64,000 nt of DNA from Paenibacillus solani (GCF_001277345.1 NZ_LIUT01000001.1:2875699-2939698), one strand, 5' to 3'. Positions 29,568 to 38,423 are shown, counted from the first letter of the stretch. Translations and numbers: made by a program. Notes: generated by a model from the letters alone, not told the origin.

Positions 29568-29601
29568 CATTAAATTCATTCTTTATACGTTTAAATCCCG
29601 A

Positions 29602-30300
29602 TTACGCTGTTGTTTCTTCACCTTGGTGAGCTTCAACAACGGCATCAGCCATTTTACCAGTCAACAACTTGACAGCGCGGATCGCGTCATCGTTACCTGG
29701 AATTACATAGTCGATTTCATCAGGATCACAGTTCGTATCAACGATACCAACGATTGGGATACCCAATTTGCGAGCTTCCGCTACTGCGATACGCTCTTTG
29801 CGAGGATCGATAACGAACAGTGCGCTAGGAAGACCCTTCATGTTCTTGATACCGCCCAGGAACTTCTCAAGACGATCTTTCTCTTTGCGGAGAAGGATAA
29901 CTTCTTTCTTAGGCAGTACTTGGAATGTGCCGTCTTCTTCCCAAGCTTCGAGTTGCTTCAAACGATTGATACGTTTTTGGATCGTTTCGAAGTTGGTCAA
30001 TGTTCCGCCGAGCCAACGTTGGTTGATGTAGAACATACCGCAACGCTCTGCTTCTTCTTTCACGGAATCTTGAGCTTGTTTTTTCGTGCCGACGAACAGG
30101 ATTGTACCGTTCTCTCCAGCTACGTTTTTCACAAAGTTGAAAGCTTCTTCAACTTTCTTGACCGTTTTTTGCAGGTCGATAATGTAGATACCGTTTCTTT
30201 CAGTGAAGATAAATTTATCCATTTTTGGGTTCCAGCGACGAGTCTGGTGACCGAAGTGTACACCAGCTTCCAAAAGCTGTTTCATGGAAATTACTGCCAT
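29602..30300 (-). CDS. rpsB: 30S ribosomal protein S2
   Basis: A 232-residue S2. [56 protein letters not shown] and [31 protein letters not shown] sequence are typical. The ATG at 30300 has AGGAGGTG upstream; the earlier in-frame ATG is not used. Its strong promoter and folded leader suggest autocontrol by S2. Confidence 0.97.
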   Translation of the reverse strand: MAVISMKQLLEAGVHFGHQTRRWNPKMDKFIFTERNGIYIIDLQKTVKKVEEAFNFVKNVAGENGTILFVGTKKQAQDSVKEEAERCGMFYINQRWLGGTLTNFETIQKRINRLKQLEAWEEDGTFQVLPKKEVILLRKEKDRLEKFLGGIKNMKGLPSALFVIDPRKERIAVAEARKLGIPIVGIVDTNCDPDEIDYVIPGNDDAIRAVKLLTGKMADAVVEAHQGEETTA

Positions 30301-30338
30301 CTTCACGCACCTCCTAAGTTTGGTTTTTGTGTGTCCCT

Positions 30339-30406
30339 CCGCCAAGATCATTTTCCATTAAGACTCTCATTCCTGAAAGCACCCTCAATGAAATCACTCT
30401 GGCGTG
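30339..30406 (-). promoter_or_regulatory. Folded rpsB leader, candidate S2 autoregulatory element
   Basis: The rpsB transcript starts about 115 bases before the gene. CGCC at 30404-30401 can pair with GGCG at 30344-30341, enclosing a roughly 60-base domain that includes UGAUUUCAUUGAGGG and AUGAGAGUCUUAAUGG. Leaders of this kind bind their own ribosomal protein in several r-protein operons. I cannot match it to a specific family. Confidence 0.4.
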
Positions 30407-30425
30407 TGTTTTAACACCGTCAATT

Positions 30426-30454
30426 ACTATAACATAACCAGGGTCAGGTTGCAA
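30426..30454 (-). promoter_or_regulatory. Strong sigma-A promoter of rpsB
   Basis: Minus strand: TTGCAA (30454-30449), 17 bases, TATAGT (30431-30426), with TG at the extended -10 position. It lies in the gap between the flagellar operon end and rpsB. Confidence 0.85.
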
Positions 30455-30511
30455 TGTCTTTTATGTACATAACCGGGGACTTCAGCATATTAATTTCTGA
30501 GTTGATTCACA

Positions 30512-30556
30512 AAGAAAAACCACTCTCAACCAAGTGTGCTAGCTGGAGGGTTTTGC
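30512..30556 (-). terminator. Probable terminator of the fla/che operon
   Basis: AAAACC-CTC pairs with GAG-GGTTTT with a 3-base bulge, followed by TTCTTT. It overlaps the stop codon of the last gene and is the only terminator-like structure between flgB and rpsB. Confidence 0.55.
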
Positions 30557-31141
30557 TGTGATTTTGGTTATAATCGAATTGTAGCTTTCACCAGCTGTAA
30601 ACGAATATGTACCGCTTTGGATGGCTCTGTTGATCTTTTTTTCAGTGGCTTTACTGATAAACGCCTGTTTATCCTCTATTACGCCTGCCGTCAAGAGGTT
30701 GTTAGCCACATCGCTGAGATTGTTACCTGCAGGAATACGAACTTGTATAGACGTCTTGGCTTTCGAAGGAGTTTTCGGCTCCACTGGCTTATTTACTTGT
30801 GGAGATCCTTGCTTGACCGCATCTGCGTCAGGTTGTTTGGGCTGTTGCGGTATTGCTGGCTTCTCTGAATCAGGTTTCTGTGCAGAATCTGAATCGGCTG
30901 ACTCGCCGCCATCATTACCAGCAAGCTTCTTCTCTTCCCACTGCTTCTCCGTCATCAGCTCATCCGAACGTTCAACAACTTGCAGATCCAATTCCTCCGC
31001 AGCAGCTGTCAGTTCTTCCTTCGTTAGAGACTGCGTTACCGACGCCGTTGTGCCTTGACCGACCCACATCAGCTGGAGCATCACTGCGCCTACAACAAGA
31101 CCGGTGCCAACGCCCATCATAAATGTACGGTTCTTGATCAC
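30539..31141 (-). CDS. Membrane-anchored protein with MltG-type LysM-like domain only
   Basis: A 200-residue protein. An N-terminal membrane segment (about 8-27) is followed by a charged, proline- and lysine-rich stretch (about 70-125) and a C-terminal module beginning VRIPAGNNLSDVANNLLTAGVIEDKQAF. This resembles the LysM-like part of the endolytic transglycosylase MltG/YceG. The MltG catalytic domain with its glutamate is absent, so it is probably not an active lyase. The start GTG at 31141 overlaps the previous stop (GTGA). Last gene of the fla/che operon; a role in wall binding near the motor is a guess. Confidence 0.65.
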   Translation of the reverse strand: MIKNRTFMMGVGTGLVVGAVMLQLMWVGQGTTASVTQSLTKEELTAAAEELDLQVVERSDELMTEKQWEEKKLAGNDGGESADSDSAQKPDSEKPAIPQQPKQPDADAVKQGSPQVNKPVEPKTPSKAKTSIQVRIPAGNNLSDVANNLLTAGVIEDKQAFISKATEKKINRAIQSGTYSFTAGESYNSIITKITAKPSS

Positions 31142-31671
31142 ACGGATTCCTCCTGTTTGGCCAACTGGATGATAAGCTGAACTTCCCCTCGTTGAAAGCC
31201 GGTGTTCTTGGCAATCACATCGATCGACTTCCCTTGTTCATATAGATCGAATAGCTCCGCGTATCTGGATTTGATGGAAGGAACCGGAGGAGATATATCT
31301 TCAACCTCTGAAGTGGCAGCAGCTGATCCTTCGGATAACGTAGCGGTTCTGGTAAGCTGGTCTTCTGCTATACGCAGCCGCGTGTCGGATTCGGTCAGTT
31401 TCTGTTCCGCCACAAGCATGCGTTGACGCAATTCGCTAACCTGCTCTTGTTGCGCTTGTTGCTTAGCCGTAAGTTCTTGCTTCATTTGACTAACCAGCTC
31501 AACAAGCTGCTCATTCTCATTCTGAACTTCCGCCATGTAAGCCTCAAGAGTGCTCTCCACTTCTTTTACCACCCGCTCACTGGACACGGTCTCTTCGCGG
31601 CGTTTCGGCAGCATCAGAGCATACAACACTGCCGCTATACCAAGCAGCACGATATATATCCAAGGTTTCAA
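31138..31671 (-). CDS. SwrB-like coiled-coil membrane protein
   Basis: A 177-residue protein with one N-terminal membrane helix (MKPWIYIVLLGIAAVLYALML), a long heptad coiled coil (about residues 35-110) and a C-terminal helix-turn-helix-like segment (SIDVIAKNTGFQRGEVQLIIQLAKQ). This layout and the place after sigD match B. subtilis SwrB, which helps activate the flagellar export apparatus at the basal body. Sequence identity cannot be judged here, so the assignment rests on architecture and position. Confidence 0.7.
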   Translation of the reverse strand: MKPWIYIVLLGIAAVLYALMLPKRREETVSSERVVKEVESTLEAYMAEVQNENEQLVELVSQMKQELTAKQQAQQEQVSELRQRMLVAEQKLTESDTRLRIAEDQLTRTATLSEGSAAATSEVEDISPPVPSIKSRYAELFDLYEQGKSIDVIAKNTGFQRGEVQLIIQLAKQEESV

Positions 31672-31700
31672 ATCTATTACCCCTTTGTGCCTTAAATTAT

Positions 31701-32012
31701 CTAGAGCGAAACATCGAAATTCTTGCCTTTATACGGGTGCTCTGCCGGATGCTCCGTCATTTCGTCCGATTTCGCTTCTCCCCCGTCTTGTTGTTTACCG
31801 GAGGATTGACGGCTCCCGTCATCGCGTACAGCCGTTTCTGCCGTCTCACTCACTTCCGAGCTGCGCTGTGCCTCTGCCCGGCTGTTCTTAAGTTGCTCAC
31901 CTGCAAGTAGCGCCTGATCGTTCATCGGACGTTGCTGAAATTCATTATGCACCTTCCCCGCTTCATGGGTTCTGGGTACCGCAATTTGCATTTCTACCGA
32001 TTTCATACTCAA
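31701..32012 (-). CDS. Small hydrophilic protein of unknown function
   Basis: About 103 residues, highly charged, rich in Q, E, S and A, with no membrane segment or signal peptide, probably disordered. The N-terminus (MKSVEMQIAVPRTHEAGK) is the most ordered-looking part. TTG at 32012 or ATG at 32006 both follow GAGGTGATTCC. It lies between fapA and the SwrB-like gene, close enough to be in the same transcript. I do not recognise a family. Confidence 0.55.
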   Translation of the reverse strand: MSMKSVEMQIAVPRTHEAGKVHNEFQQRPMNDQALLAGEQLKNSRAEAQRSSEVSETAETAVRDDGSRQSSGKQQDGGEAKSDEMTEHPAEHPYKGKNFDVSL

Positions 32013-32068
32013 TGGAATCACCTCATGTGATAGGATCGTTTCCACACAATAATGATATCTCTTTTATC

Positions 32069-33478
32069 CTACAATAGCGGTACCATGGTGATATCTCCCT
32101 CATGATAGTAAAAAGAAACCCGTTGTGTGGGGTCCTTAATATACCGGGTATACCGCCCGATGACGATCTTGGCACCTCCATAAATTGTCTTTACTACATT
32201 TACTCTTGCCTTGCCGGTATCCTCCAACATCTTTTCAATCTCCAGCATTCGGTCTTTGAGATCAGATTGTTCCGCCATGTTGGATTTTTTGGTAGCATTT
32301 AATTTCACTCGGAGCGCCAGCTTATCAGTCGACAATTGACCTGAGGAAGCAAGTTGATTTAACAGATAAAGCGCTTTATCCGTTTTATCCATGCTCTCTA
32401 CAGAAAGCTTCAACTGGGCCCTTAAATCGGCCAGTTCATTTCGCAGCTCGGGAAGAACACCAACCTCTATTACAGTGGCTGTTGACATACTATTGCCAAT
32501 CGTGCGGGCAACTACTTTCTCTCCAGCCTGCAGAATACCGCCAACCACAAGCCCCTTCGTTCCGTTGCACTCGATATTTTGAGCAGCTCGGATATTGGAG
32601 TGCATGATGCTCTGTGAGACAAATACACTAGCACCAGCAATCACATTTCCATCTTGGATGAATGAGCTTTTGACATCCTGGCCTGCCTGAACATGACCCT
32701 TGTTATAACCGATGATACCACCGGATATATCGATCGAGCCTCCAGCATCCAGCTCGGCTCCTTCGACAAACCCCGTTACGCGGATATCGCCGGCCGCCTT
32801 AATTCGGAAACCGGTAAGCACATTGCCACGTATGACAACTGTGCCGACAAAGTCGATGTTACCTGTACTGTAATCAACATCACCATTAATCTCGTAAACC
32901 GGAAAAACATTGATCTTTCCTTTTTCGGTTTTGGTAAGAAGTCCATCCAGCGCAGCATACATGGCGCTGTTCTCGGCATTGACGACGACGTTTTTCCCAA
33001 CCTTGAAATGTGCTTCCTTCCCAGGCTTGCTCGGAATCTCCTCTCCGGTCACTGCTGTTCCGGGAACTCCCTTGGTGGGCGGAATACGAGTCGCGATCAA
33101 TTGCCCTTTCTTTACATTATTTAAACGAATGACTTCCTTATAATCGACTTTGCCATCTTCAATCTCCAGTGGCTTTAGATTTGCTTCATTTCCAAAATCA
33201 ACGGTAAATTGAATTTTTCCGTTATGCCCGTGCACAGGTTCCGTTCCCATTGCTATTGGCGTCTTGCTATACTGATATTCTTCTGCATGCTTTGCAATTC
33301 GCTGCAGTATATCATGCTGAAGACCATAGCGTACCTGATGACTTCTTAAGAATTGTTCAAGAGCCTCGACGGTGCACGCAAAATCCTTCTCCCAGTTGGT
33401 GAGCTGTATATAGGCAACAATTTTGTCATCCGATAGCGTAACGCTAAAGTATTGATCCAATGCATAATCTACAGACAA
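32069..33478 (-). CDS. DUF342 / FapA family protein
   Basis: About 469 residues. The N-terminal DUF342 region includes GTEPVHGHNGKIQFTVDF and IPPTKGVPGTAVTGEEIPSK; the middle is a beta-helix of repeated short strands (VEGAELDAGGSIDISGGIIG), as in polymer-forming proteins. A coiled coil at about 350-430 precedes the C-terminus. FapA homologues are linked to flagellar assembly or polar targeting in Vibrio; the role in Firmicutes is not clear to me. I favour TTG 33478, 8 bases after AAGGGGG; ATG 33496 and TTG 33505 are alternatives. It follows sigD in the operon. Confidence 0.8.
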   Translation of the reverse strand: MSVDYALDQYFSVTLSDDKIVAYIQLTNWEKDFACTVEALEQFLRSHQVRYGLQHDILQRIAKHAEEYQYSKTPIAMGTEPVHGHNGKIQFTVDFGNEANLKPLEIEDGKVDYKEVIRLNNVKKGQLIATRIPPTKGVPGTAVTGEEIPSKPGKEAHFKVGKNVVVNAENSAMYAALDGLLTKTEKGKINVFPVYEINGDVDYSTGNIDFVGTVVIRGNVLTGFRIKAAGDIRVTGFVEGAELDAGGSIDISGGIIGYNKGHVQAGQDVKSSFIQDGNVIAGASVFVSQSIMHSNIRAAQNIECNGTKGLVVGGILQAGEKVVARTIGNSMSTATVIEVGVLPELRNELADLRAQLKLSVESMDKTDKALYLLNQLASSGQLSTDKLALRVKLNATKKSNMAEQSDLKDRMLEIEKMLEDTGKARVNVVKTIYGGAKIVIGRYTRYIKDPTQRVSFYYHEGDITMVPLL

Positions 33479-33508
33479 TCCAGGAACCCCCTTCATAAAT
33501 GGCAAGCG

Positions 33509-34297
33509 TCAGTCGTTTTGCATTAGCAAATCCCGATCTTTATCGAGCGCGCCCCGAAGTCTCAAAATCGCTTTAGAGTGAAGCTGAGATATTCGTGAAG
33601 GTGATAGCGACATCACTTCAGCAATTTCACTGAGTGACAAATCCTCATAATATAGCAAGGAAACAACGGTCCGCTCTTTCGGAGTTAATTTACCGATTCC
33701 CTTCATCAGGGCTTCTCTCAGAAAAAATTCATGGACCTTATGATCAGGATTCTTCGCTTTTTCATCAATTAGAAGCGACATTCGGGTCTCAGACTCCTCC
33801 TCGCGAATCGGATCTTCCAGCGATGTCAATGTCATGACAGCTACTTCCTGCAACATATGCCGGAACTCCTTCTCGGTCACGTCAAGATAATCGCTCATCT
33901 CGGAATCACTGACGCTGCGTAAATATTTCTGTTCCAACTTCTGATATGCAGTTTCTATCTTCTTCGCCTTCTCACGGACAGAACGCGGCACCCAATCCCC
34001 TTGACGCAACGAATCCAGAATAGCGCCTCGAACGCGCCAAGATGCATAGGTTTCAAATTGCAACCCTCGTTTGTAATCAAACTTCTCGATGGCATCAATC
34101 AAACCCATTACCCCATTGCTGGCCAAATCTCCCTTAGAAACGTTCTTCGGAAGACCGATGGCCAATCGGCTTGAAACATAGTCTACGATGTGCAAATGAT
34201 ATTCGATTAGTTTCTTCTTCGCTTCATGGTCTCCATCTTCCTTCCACGCACTCCATAATTCCGCATGGTTCAGCACAGAAGCTTTACGTTCGTCCAA
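33509..34297 (-). CDS. sigD: RNA polymerase sigma factor SigD (sigma-28, FliA-like)
   Basis: A 262-residue motility sigma factor that directs late flagellin, motor and autolysin genes. Region 2 reads NGVMGLIDAIEKFDYKRGLQFETYASWRVRGAILDSLR, and region 4 is LTPKERTVVSLLYYEDLSLSEIAEVMSLSPSRISQLHSKA. The start is TTG at 34297, 9 bases after GGAGGG. Its place near the 3' end of the long operon, as in B. subtilis, makes its level depend on how far transcription runs. Confidence 0.96.
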   Translation of the reverse strand: MDERKASVLNHAELWSAWKEDGDHEAKKKLIEYHLHIVDYVSSRLAIGLPKNVSKGDLASNGVMGLIDAIEKFDYKRGLQFETYASWRVRGAILDSLRQGDWVPRSVREKAKKIETAYQKLEQKYLRSVSDSEMSDYLDVTEKEFRHMLQEVAVMTLTSLEDPIREEESETRMSLLIDEKAKNPDHKVHEFFLREALMKGIGKLTPKERTVVSLLYYEDLSLSEIAEVMSLSPSRISQLHSKAILRLRGALDKDRDLLMQND

Positions 34298-34312
34298 TTG
34301 CCTTCACCCTCC

Positions 34313-34717
34313 TTATTCTTCCGTAAGGTGACGAACGGCCTTGGCCAGTTCTTCAGGATCTTTCGTTGAGACCAGCTTAGGTGGATTCAGCGGTACAAAG
34401 TCTCCGCCTTCTTTACGGCTGGATTCGGATTGAATCAAATCCATCAACTCCCGATCCTCATCAGGCGTAGATAAATCAAGAACAGTTCCTCGTTCATGAG
34501 CGTTCTGCATCTCTGCATCATCTGATCCATCGACCCGCGGTCCTGTAATGGCTGCCAGCACCCAATTCATCAGGAACGCTAGAATAAACCAGATCGCACA
34601 TGCAAGAAGAGCCCGGTACATACTGGTCATCCACAGATTGTTACGGATGGAAAAAATAAATGTGAACACAAACCCGACTATTCCAGCTATCAGATTAAAA
34701 CGGAGTTTTCCCTTCAT
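34313..34717 (-). CDS. Uncharacterised two-helix membrane protein of the fla/che operon
   Basis: A 134-residue protein with two predicted membrane helices (about 8-25 and 33-56: FNLIAGIVGFVFTFIFS; ALLACAIWFILAFLMNWVLA), then an acidic cytoplasmic tail with the ordered-looking end STKDPEELAKAVRHLTEE. It has a good ribosome binding site, 2 bases after the cheD stop, and ends 15 bases before sigD. B. subtilis has no gene here. Function unknown; tight packing suggests a motility role. Confidence 0.65.
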   Translation of the reverse strand: MKGKLRFNLIAGIVGFVFTFIFSIRNNLWMTSMYRALLACAIWFILAFLMNWVLAAITGPRVDGSDDAEMQNAHERGTVLDLSTPDEDRELMDLIQSESSRKEGGDFVPLNPPKLVSTKDPEELAKAVRHLTEE

Positions 34718-34719
34718 GG

Positions 34720-35217
34720 CTACAATTCCTTTATGCCCTTTTGTACACTGCGTATTGTAAACTTACCCGTTGTGCAGTCGAGCTCAACGGTTCTACCATA
34801 ATTTCCTCCAGTATCCTCGGCAATCAGCTTGATGCCCATCTGTTCGAGCCCTTCCTTGCAAGACTCAACATTGCGGGGACCAATCCTCATCGTGTCACCG
34901 GAACCAGCGAAAGCGAACATTTGAGCTCCGCCGGCCATTTTGGCTACCATGCGTGCCTGAGAGGCTCCCAGCTCTCTCATCTTGTTTAACAAGATAGGAA
35001 GAGCTGTGTCAGCGTATTTTGCCAGATTCAGTTGACCTTCTCTAGCAATTGCTGAGGATGGGAGCATCACATGCGCCATTCCGCCAATCTTCGTTACCGG
35101 ATCATATAGCGTCAATCCAACGCAGGAGCCAAGACCGGTAGTACGCAATATACCACTAGGACCTGCGACGTTCAGGTCCGCCATTGCTACCTTCGTGATG
35201 CTTCGTTCTTCAATCAT
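34720..35217 (-). CDS. cheD: Chemoreceptor glutamine deamidase CheD
   Basis: A 165-residue enzyme that deamidates receptor glutamines and binds CheC. The catalytic cysteine sits in TTGLGSCVGLTLYDP and the histidine in GGMAHVMLPSS; IGPRNVESCKEGLEQMGI is also typical. Its start overlaps the cheC stop by 8 bases, as expected for partners that work together in adaptation. Confidence 0.95.
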   Translation of the reverse strand: MIEERSITKVAMADLNVAGPSGILRTTGLGSCVGLTLYDPVTKIGGMAHVMLPSSAIAREGQLNLAKYADTALPILLNKMRELGASQARMVAKMAGGAQMFAFAGSGDTMRIGPRNVESCKEGLEQMGIKLIAEDTGGNYGRTVELDCTTGKFTIRSVQKGIKEL

Positions 35218-35836
35218 GCTCTAAGGATACTCCCAATGCTTCGAAAATTTGAGCAAATGTTTGCGGATCGGGTATCAGGAAAAACTGTCCTTCTACCTCG
35301 TTCTGCCCTTCCAGGAACGTCGTGTTGATTAAGAGGGCATCGTCTCCCATTTCTCCAAACTGCAGCAACCCGTAACTGAGGATCGCACCCGCCATATCCA
35401 TCGCCAATGCCGGCACCGTCGGCGTCATCGATAGATTGGTGAAATCGGCTAGCGAGGATAGGTATGACCCCGCCAGAATATTCCCGATCTCTCCCAAAGC
35501 GGACTGTTCCATATCCGAGAACTGCCCTTCCTCCGACACTTCAATGCCCGCCAGATTCTGCAACAGATTCTTGCCGGCTTCCGGACTCATGATAAAAAAG
35601 AGGTTGCTGGGAGCATCGCCTTCAACCCGTAAAAATACGGCAATAACGAGCTGCTCGCTCCCTCCAACGCTTTCAGCGATCTGTTCAAAAGGCAATAGCT
35701 GAACTTTGGGAACAGCCATATCGATAGGCTTGTTAAGCAAGCGGGATAGTGCGGTTGCTGCATTGCCCGCTCCAATATTCCCTACTTCCTTCAGAACATC
35801 CATCTTAACTTCTTTGCCGTGTTTAAACAGTTCCAC
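35210..35836 (-). CDS. cheC: CheY-P phosphatase CheC
   Basis: A 208-residue phosphatase of the CheC/CheX/FliY family that dephosphorylates CheY-P and is stimulated by CheD. The two pseudo-symmetric active-site motifs are EVGNIGAGNAATALS and LGEIGNILAGSYL. The start is GTG at 35836 with GAGGAATAG upstream. It follows cheW by 3 bases. Confidence 0.95.
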   Translation of the reverse strand: MELFKHGKEVKMDVLKEVGNIGAGNAATALSRLLNKPIDMAVPKVQLLPFEQIAESVGGSEQLVIAVFLRVEGDAPSNLFFIMSPEAGKNLLQNLAGIEVSEEGQFSDMEQSALGEIGNILAGSYLSSLADFTNLSMTPTVPALAMDMAGAILSYGLLQFGEMGDDALLINTTFLEGQNEVEGQFFLIPDPQTFAQIFEALGVSLEHD

Positions 35837-35839
35837 TGT

Positions 35840-36301
35840 CTATTCCTCAAGGCCTTCCAGCTGAATAATCTCACTCTTGTTTAATACTTCTGATAGATTC
35901 AGCATGACGAGAAGGCGTTCCTCTCCTACCTTCGCAACACCACGAAGATATTTCGCTTTAATTCCGCCGACCACCTCAGGTGGAGATTCAATGTTGTCCG
36001 TATTCAGATCAATGACATCACTCGCGGAATCAACAATAAAGCCAACTTGCATTTCATTCACAGCCACGATAATAATCCGTGTTTGATCTGTTGCATCGAT
36101 CTCATCAAGTCCAAAACGGCCGCGCAGATTAATGACCGGAATCACGACACCCCGCAGATTAATAACCCCTTTGACGAAAGCAAATGTTTTGGGAACACGC
36201 GTTATCGGCATCATTCGCTCAATGGTCTGAACCTTCTCTACCTCGATGCCGTATTCTTCCTCGCCAAGTTTAAAGACAATAACCTTGATTTCTTCTCCCA
36301 T
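35840..36301 (-). CDS. cheW: Chemotaxis coupling protein CheW
   Basis: A 153-residue SH3-like adaptor that links receptors to CheA. FKLGEEEYGIEVEKVQTIERMMPITRVPKTFAFVKGVINLRGVVIPVINLR is split here as the standard two conserved strands; FIVDSASDVI follows. It lies 49 bases after cheA. Confidence 0.95.
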   Translation of the reverse strand: MGEEIKVIVFKLGEEEYGIEVEKVQTIERMMPITRVPKTFAFVKGVINLRGVVIPVINLRGRFGLDEIDATDQTRIIIVAVNEMQVGFIVDSASDVIDLNTDNIESPPEVVGGIKAKYLRGVAKVGEERLLVMLNLSEVLNKSEIIQLEGLEE

Positions 36302-36350
36302 GAATAAGTCCTCCTTCAGATTGTGCTGCCTGCATGCCAGTTAAATTCCG

Positions 36351-38423
36351 TTATTTGATAAATGCATTTGCATCGATGATGAGGGCAACTTGTCCATCTC
36401 CTAAGATGGTCGCTCCGGAAATCCCCTGGATGGCCGGAAGATATTTGCCGAGATTCTTGATAACAATTTCACTTTGACCGATGAAATCATCGATCGTAAG
36501 TGCTGCCAAGCGGTCTCCCTTACGGATTACGACAATCTCGGTTTCCTCTTCCGCTTCTTCATCGAAATCCGGGACATCAAAGAATCGGCTTAGCGAGACG
36601 ATCGGTATAAGCGATTCCCGGAACTGAACCATGCGGCTGCCATGGACATGCTTGATTTGCCCGCGTTTGATGATACCCGTTTCAACTATGGAAGACAGCG
36701 GAATTGCATATTTCTCGGATCCCATCTGAATGAGCATCGCCGCAATGATCGAGAGCGTTAATGGAAGCTGAACAGAAAAATTAGTCCCTTTTCCCGGCGT
36801 TGAGTAAATCGTAACATTGCCGCCCAAGGCAACAATCTTGGATTTAACCACATCAAGTCCTACGCCACGACCCGAAACGTCTGAAATTTTCTCAGCGGTA
36901 CTAAATCCTGGTGCGAACAGCAGTTGATTGACCTCATCATCAGTCATGGATGCACCTTCTGCTTCAGTGACAACGCCTTTTGCAATCGCATTTTTCAGGA
37001 TTTTTTCACGGTAGATGCCGCGTCCATCGTCTTCGATCTCAATGAAAACATTGTTACCGCTGTGAAATGCACGCAGATGCACAGTACCAGTTTCCGGTTT
37101 ACCTGCTGCGATTCGGTCAGCAATGGGTTCGACACCATGGTCAGCCGAATTTCGCAGTAAGTGGACCAGAGGGTCGCCGATTTCATCGATAACCGTGCGA
37201 TCCAGCTCCGTCTCAGCACCCGTAATGATTAGATCAATTTTCTTGTCCAATGTTTTGGCAAGATCTCGAACCATTCTCGGAAACCGGTTAAATACTGTAT
37301 CAACCGGAACCATGCGGAGTTTAAGCACGATGTTCTGCAGATCGCTGCTTACCCGGCTCATATGCTCAACGGTATCGGTCAGTTCCTGATTATTGGACTC
37401 ACTGGCCAGCTGTTCAAGCCGTACCCGGTCAATCAACAGTTCGCTAAACAGATTCATTAGCACATCTAATCGCTCGATATCCACACGGATCGTTCTGGAA
37501 GGATTGCCACCACCTGTATTACGCGGAGCAGAAGCCTTAGATTCCTTGACAGGATTCGTGTTAGCAGTAGTTTCTGATGGAGATACAGGCGCAGGTGTCG
37601 CCGCTGAATCGTTCGATTTCACTACTTCCGCCGTTGCCGCGCTCTCCTGTACCATTTGCTGTAAGGATTCATGGTCAAGTGCTACAACGCTCGTAGTTTC
37701 AATCTCGGAGATGGACTTGATTTGATTATCAATGTCCTCCGTCTCTCTCTGCGTTATGTAATACAACGAAAATACGCGATCGAATTCACCTTGTTCAATC
37801 TCTTGAACATCAGGATAGGTCTTCACGATTTCTCCGGACCTTTCCAGCGCCTCGAATACCATGTAGGCCCGAACCGCCTTAAGCTGGCAATCCTCTCGCA
37901 ATGTAACTTGTATATATAAAACCTGATGCCCTTCTGAAATGGACTGATCCAGGACAGAATACTGAAACTCATCCAGTTCAATACCCTTAATGGATACAGC
38001 TGGACTTGCGCCATCAGCGGCTCCCTCACTTGACGGAGCACCCTCGCCACGCACAATAGACTGTAAAGATGCCACGATGGAGGATACATCCGATTTGCCG
38101 TCTCCACCTTCAGTAATATCCTGCACCATCGATTCAAGAGCGTCCAAGCTTTTGAAGAGTGTGTCAAAGATATAATCCTGCATCTTTAACTTTTCGTTCC
38201 GAACAAGATCGAGTACATTTTCCATTTGGTGGGTTAGTGAAGCCAAATCCTCGTATCCCATTGTAGCTGCCATACCTTTCAGCGTATGAGCTGATCGGAA
38301 AATAATCTGTACGATTCCGATATCGTCCGGGTTGCTTTCTAATTGAAGCATGTTTTCATTTAATGATTGCAGATGATCATTTGACTCATCAATAAACATT
38401 GTCAAATATTGATTCATGTCCAT
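36351..38423 (-). CDS. cheA: Chemotaxis histidine kinase CheA
   Basis: A 690-residue class II histidine kinase that phosphorylates CheY and CheB. P1 HPt domain with the phosphorylated histidine in IFRSAHTLKGMAATMGYEDL, P2 CheY-binding region, a P3 dimerisation helix pair, and a P4 ATPase with HLLRNSADHGVE (N box), DDGRGI (G1) and GRGVGLDVVK (G2). The P5 CheW-like domain is at the C-terminus. The start at 38423 has GAGGAGGTG upstream; an earlier in-frame codon would overlap cheB. The 23-base gap to cheB fits co-transcription. Confidence 0.96.
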   Translation of the reverse strand: MDMNQYLTMFIDESNDHLQSLNENMLQLESNPDDIGIVQIIFRSAHTLKGMAATMGYEDLASLTHQMENVLDLVRNEKLKMQDYIFDTLFKSLDALESMVQDITEGGDGKSDVSSIVASLQSIVRGEGAPSSEGAADGASPAVSIKGIELDEFQYSVLDQSISEGHQVLYIQVTLREDCQLKAVRAYMVFEALERSGEIVKTYPDVQEIEQGEFDRVFSLYYITQRETEDIDNQIKSISEIETTSVVALDHESLQQMVQESAATAEVVKSNDSAATPAPVSPSETTANTNPVKESKASAPRNTGGGNPSRTIRVDIERLDVLMNLFSELLIDRVRLEQLASESNNQELTDTVEHMSRVSSDLQNIVLKLRMVPVDTVFNRFPRMVRDLAKTLDKKIDLIITGAETELDRTVIDEIGDPLVHLLRNSADHGVEPIADRIAAGKPETGTVHLRAFHSGNNVFIEIEDDGRGIYREKILKNAIAKGVVTEAEGASMTDDEVNQLLFAPGFSTAEKISDVSGRGVGLDVVKSKIVALGGNVTIYSTPGKGTNFSVQLPLTLSIIAAMLIQMGSEKYAIPLSSIVETGIIKRGQIKHVHGSRMVQFRESLIPIVSLSRFFDVPDFDEEAEEETEIVVIRKGDRLAALTIDDFIGQSEIVIKNLGKYLPAIQGISGATILGDGQVALIIDANAFIK

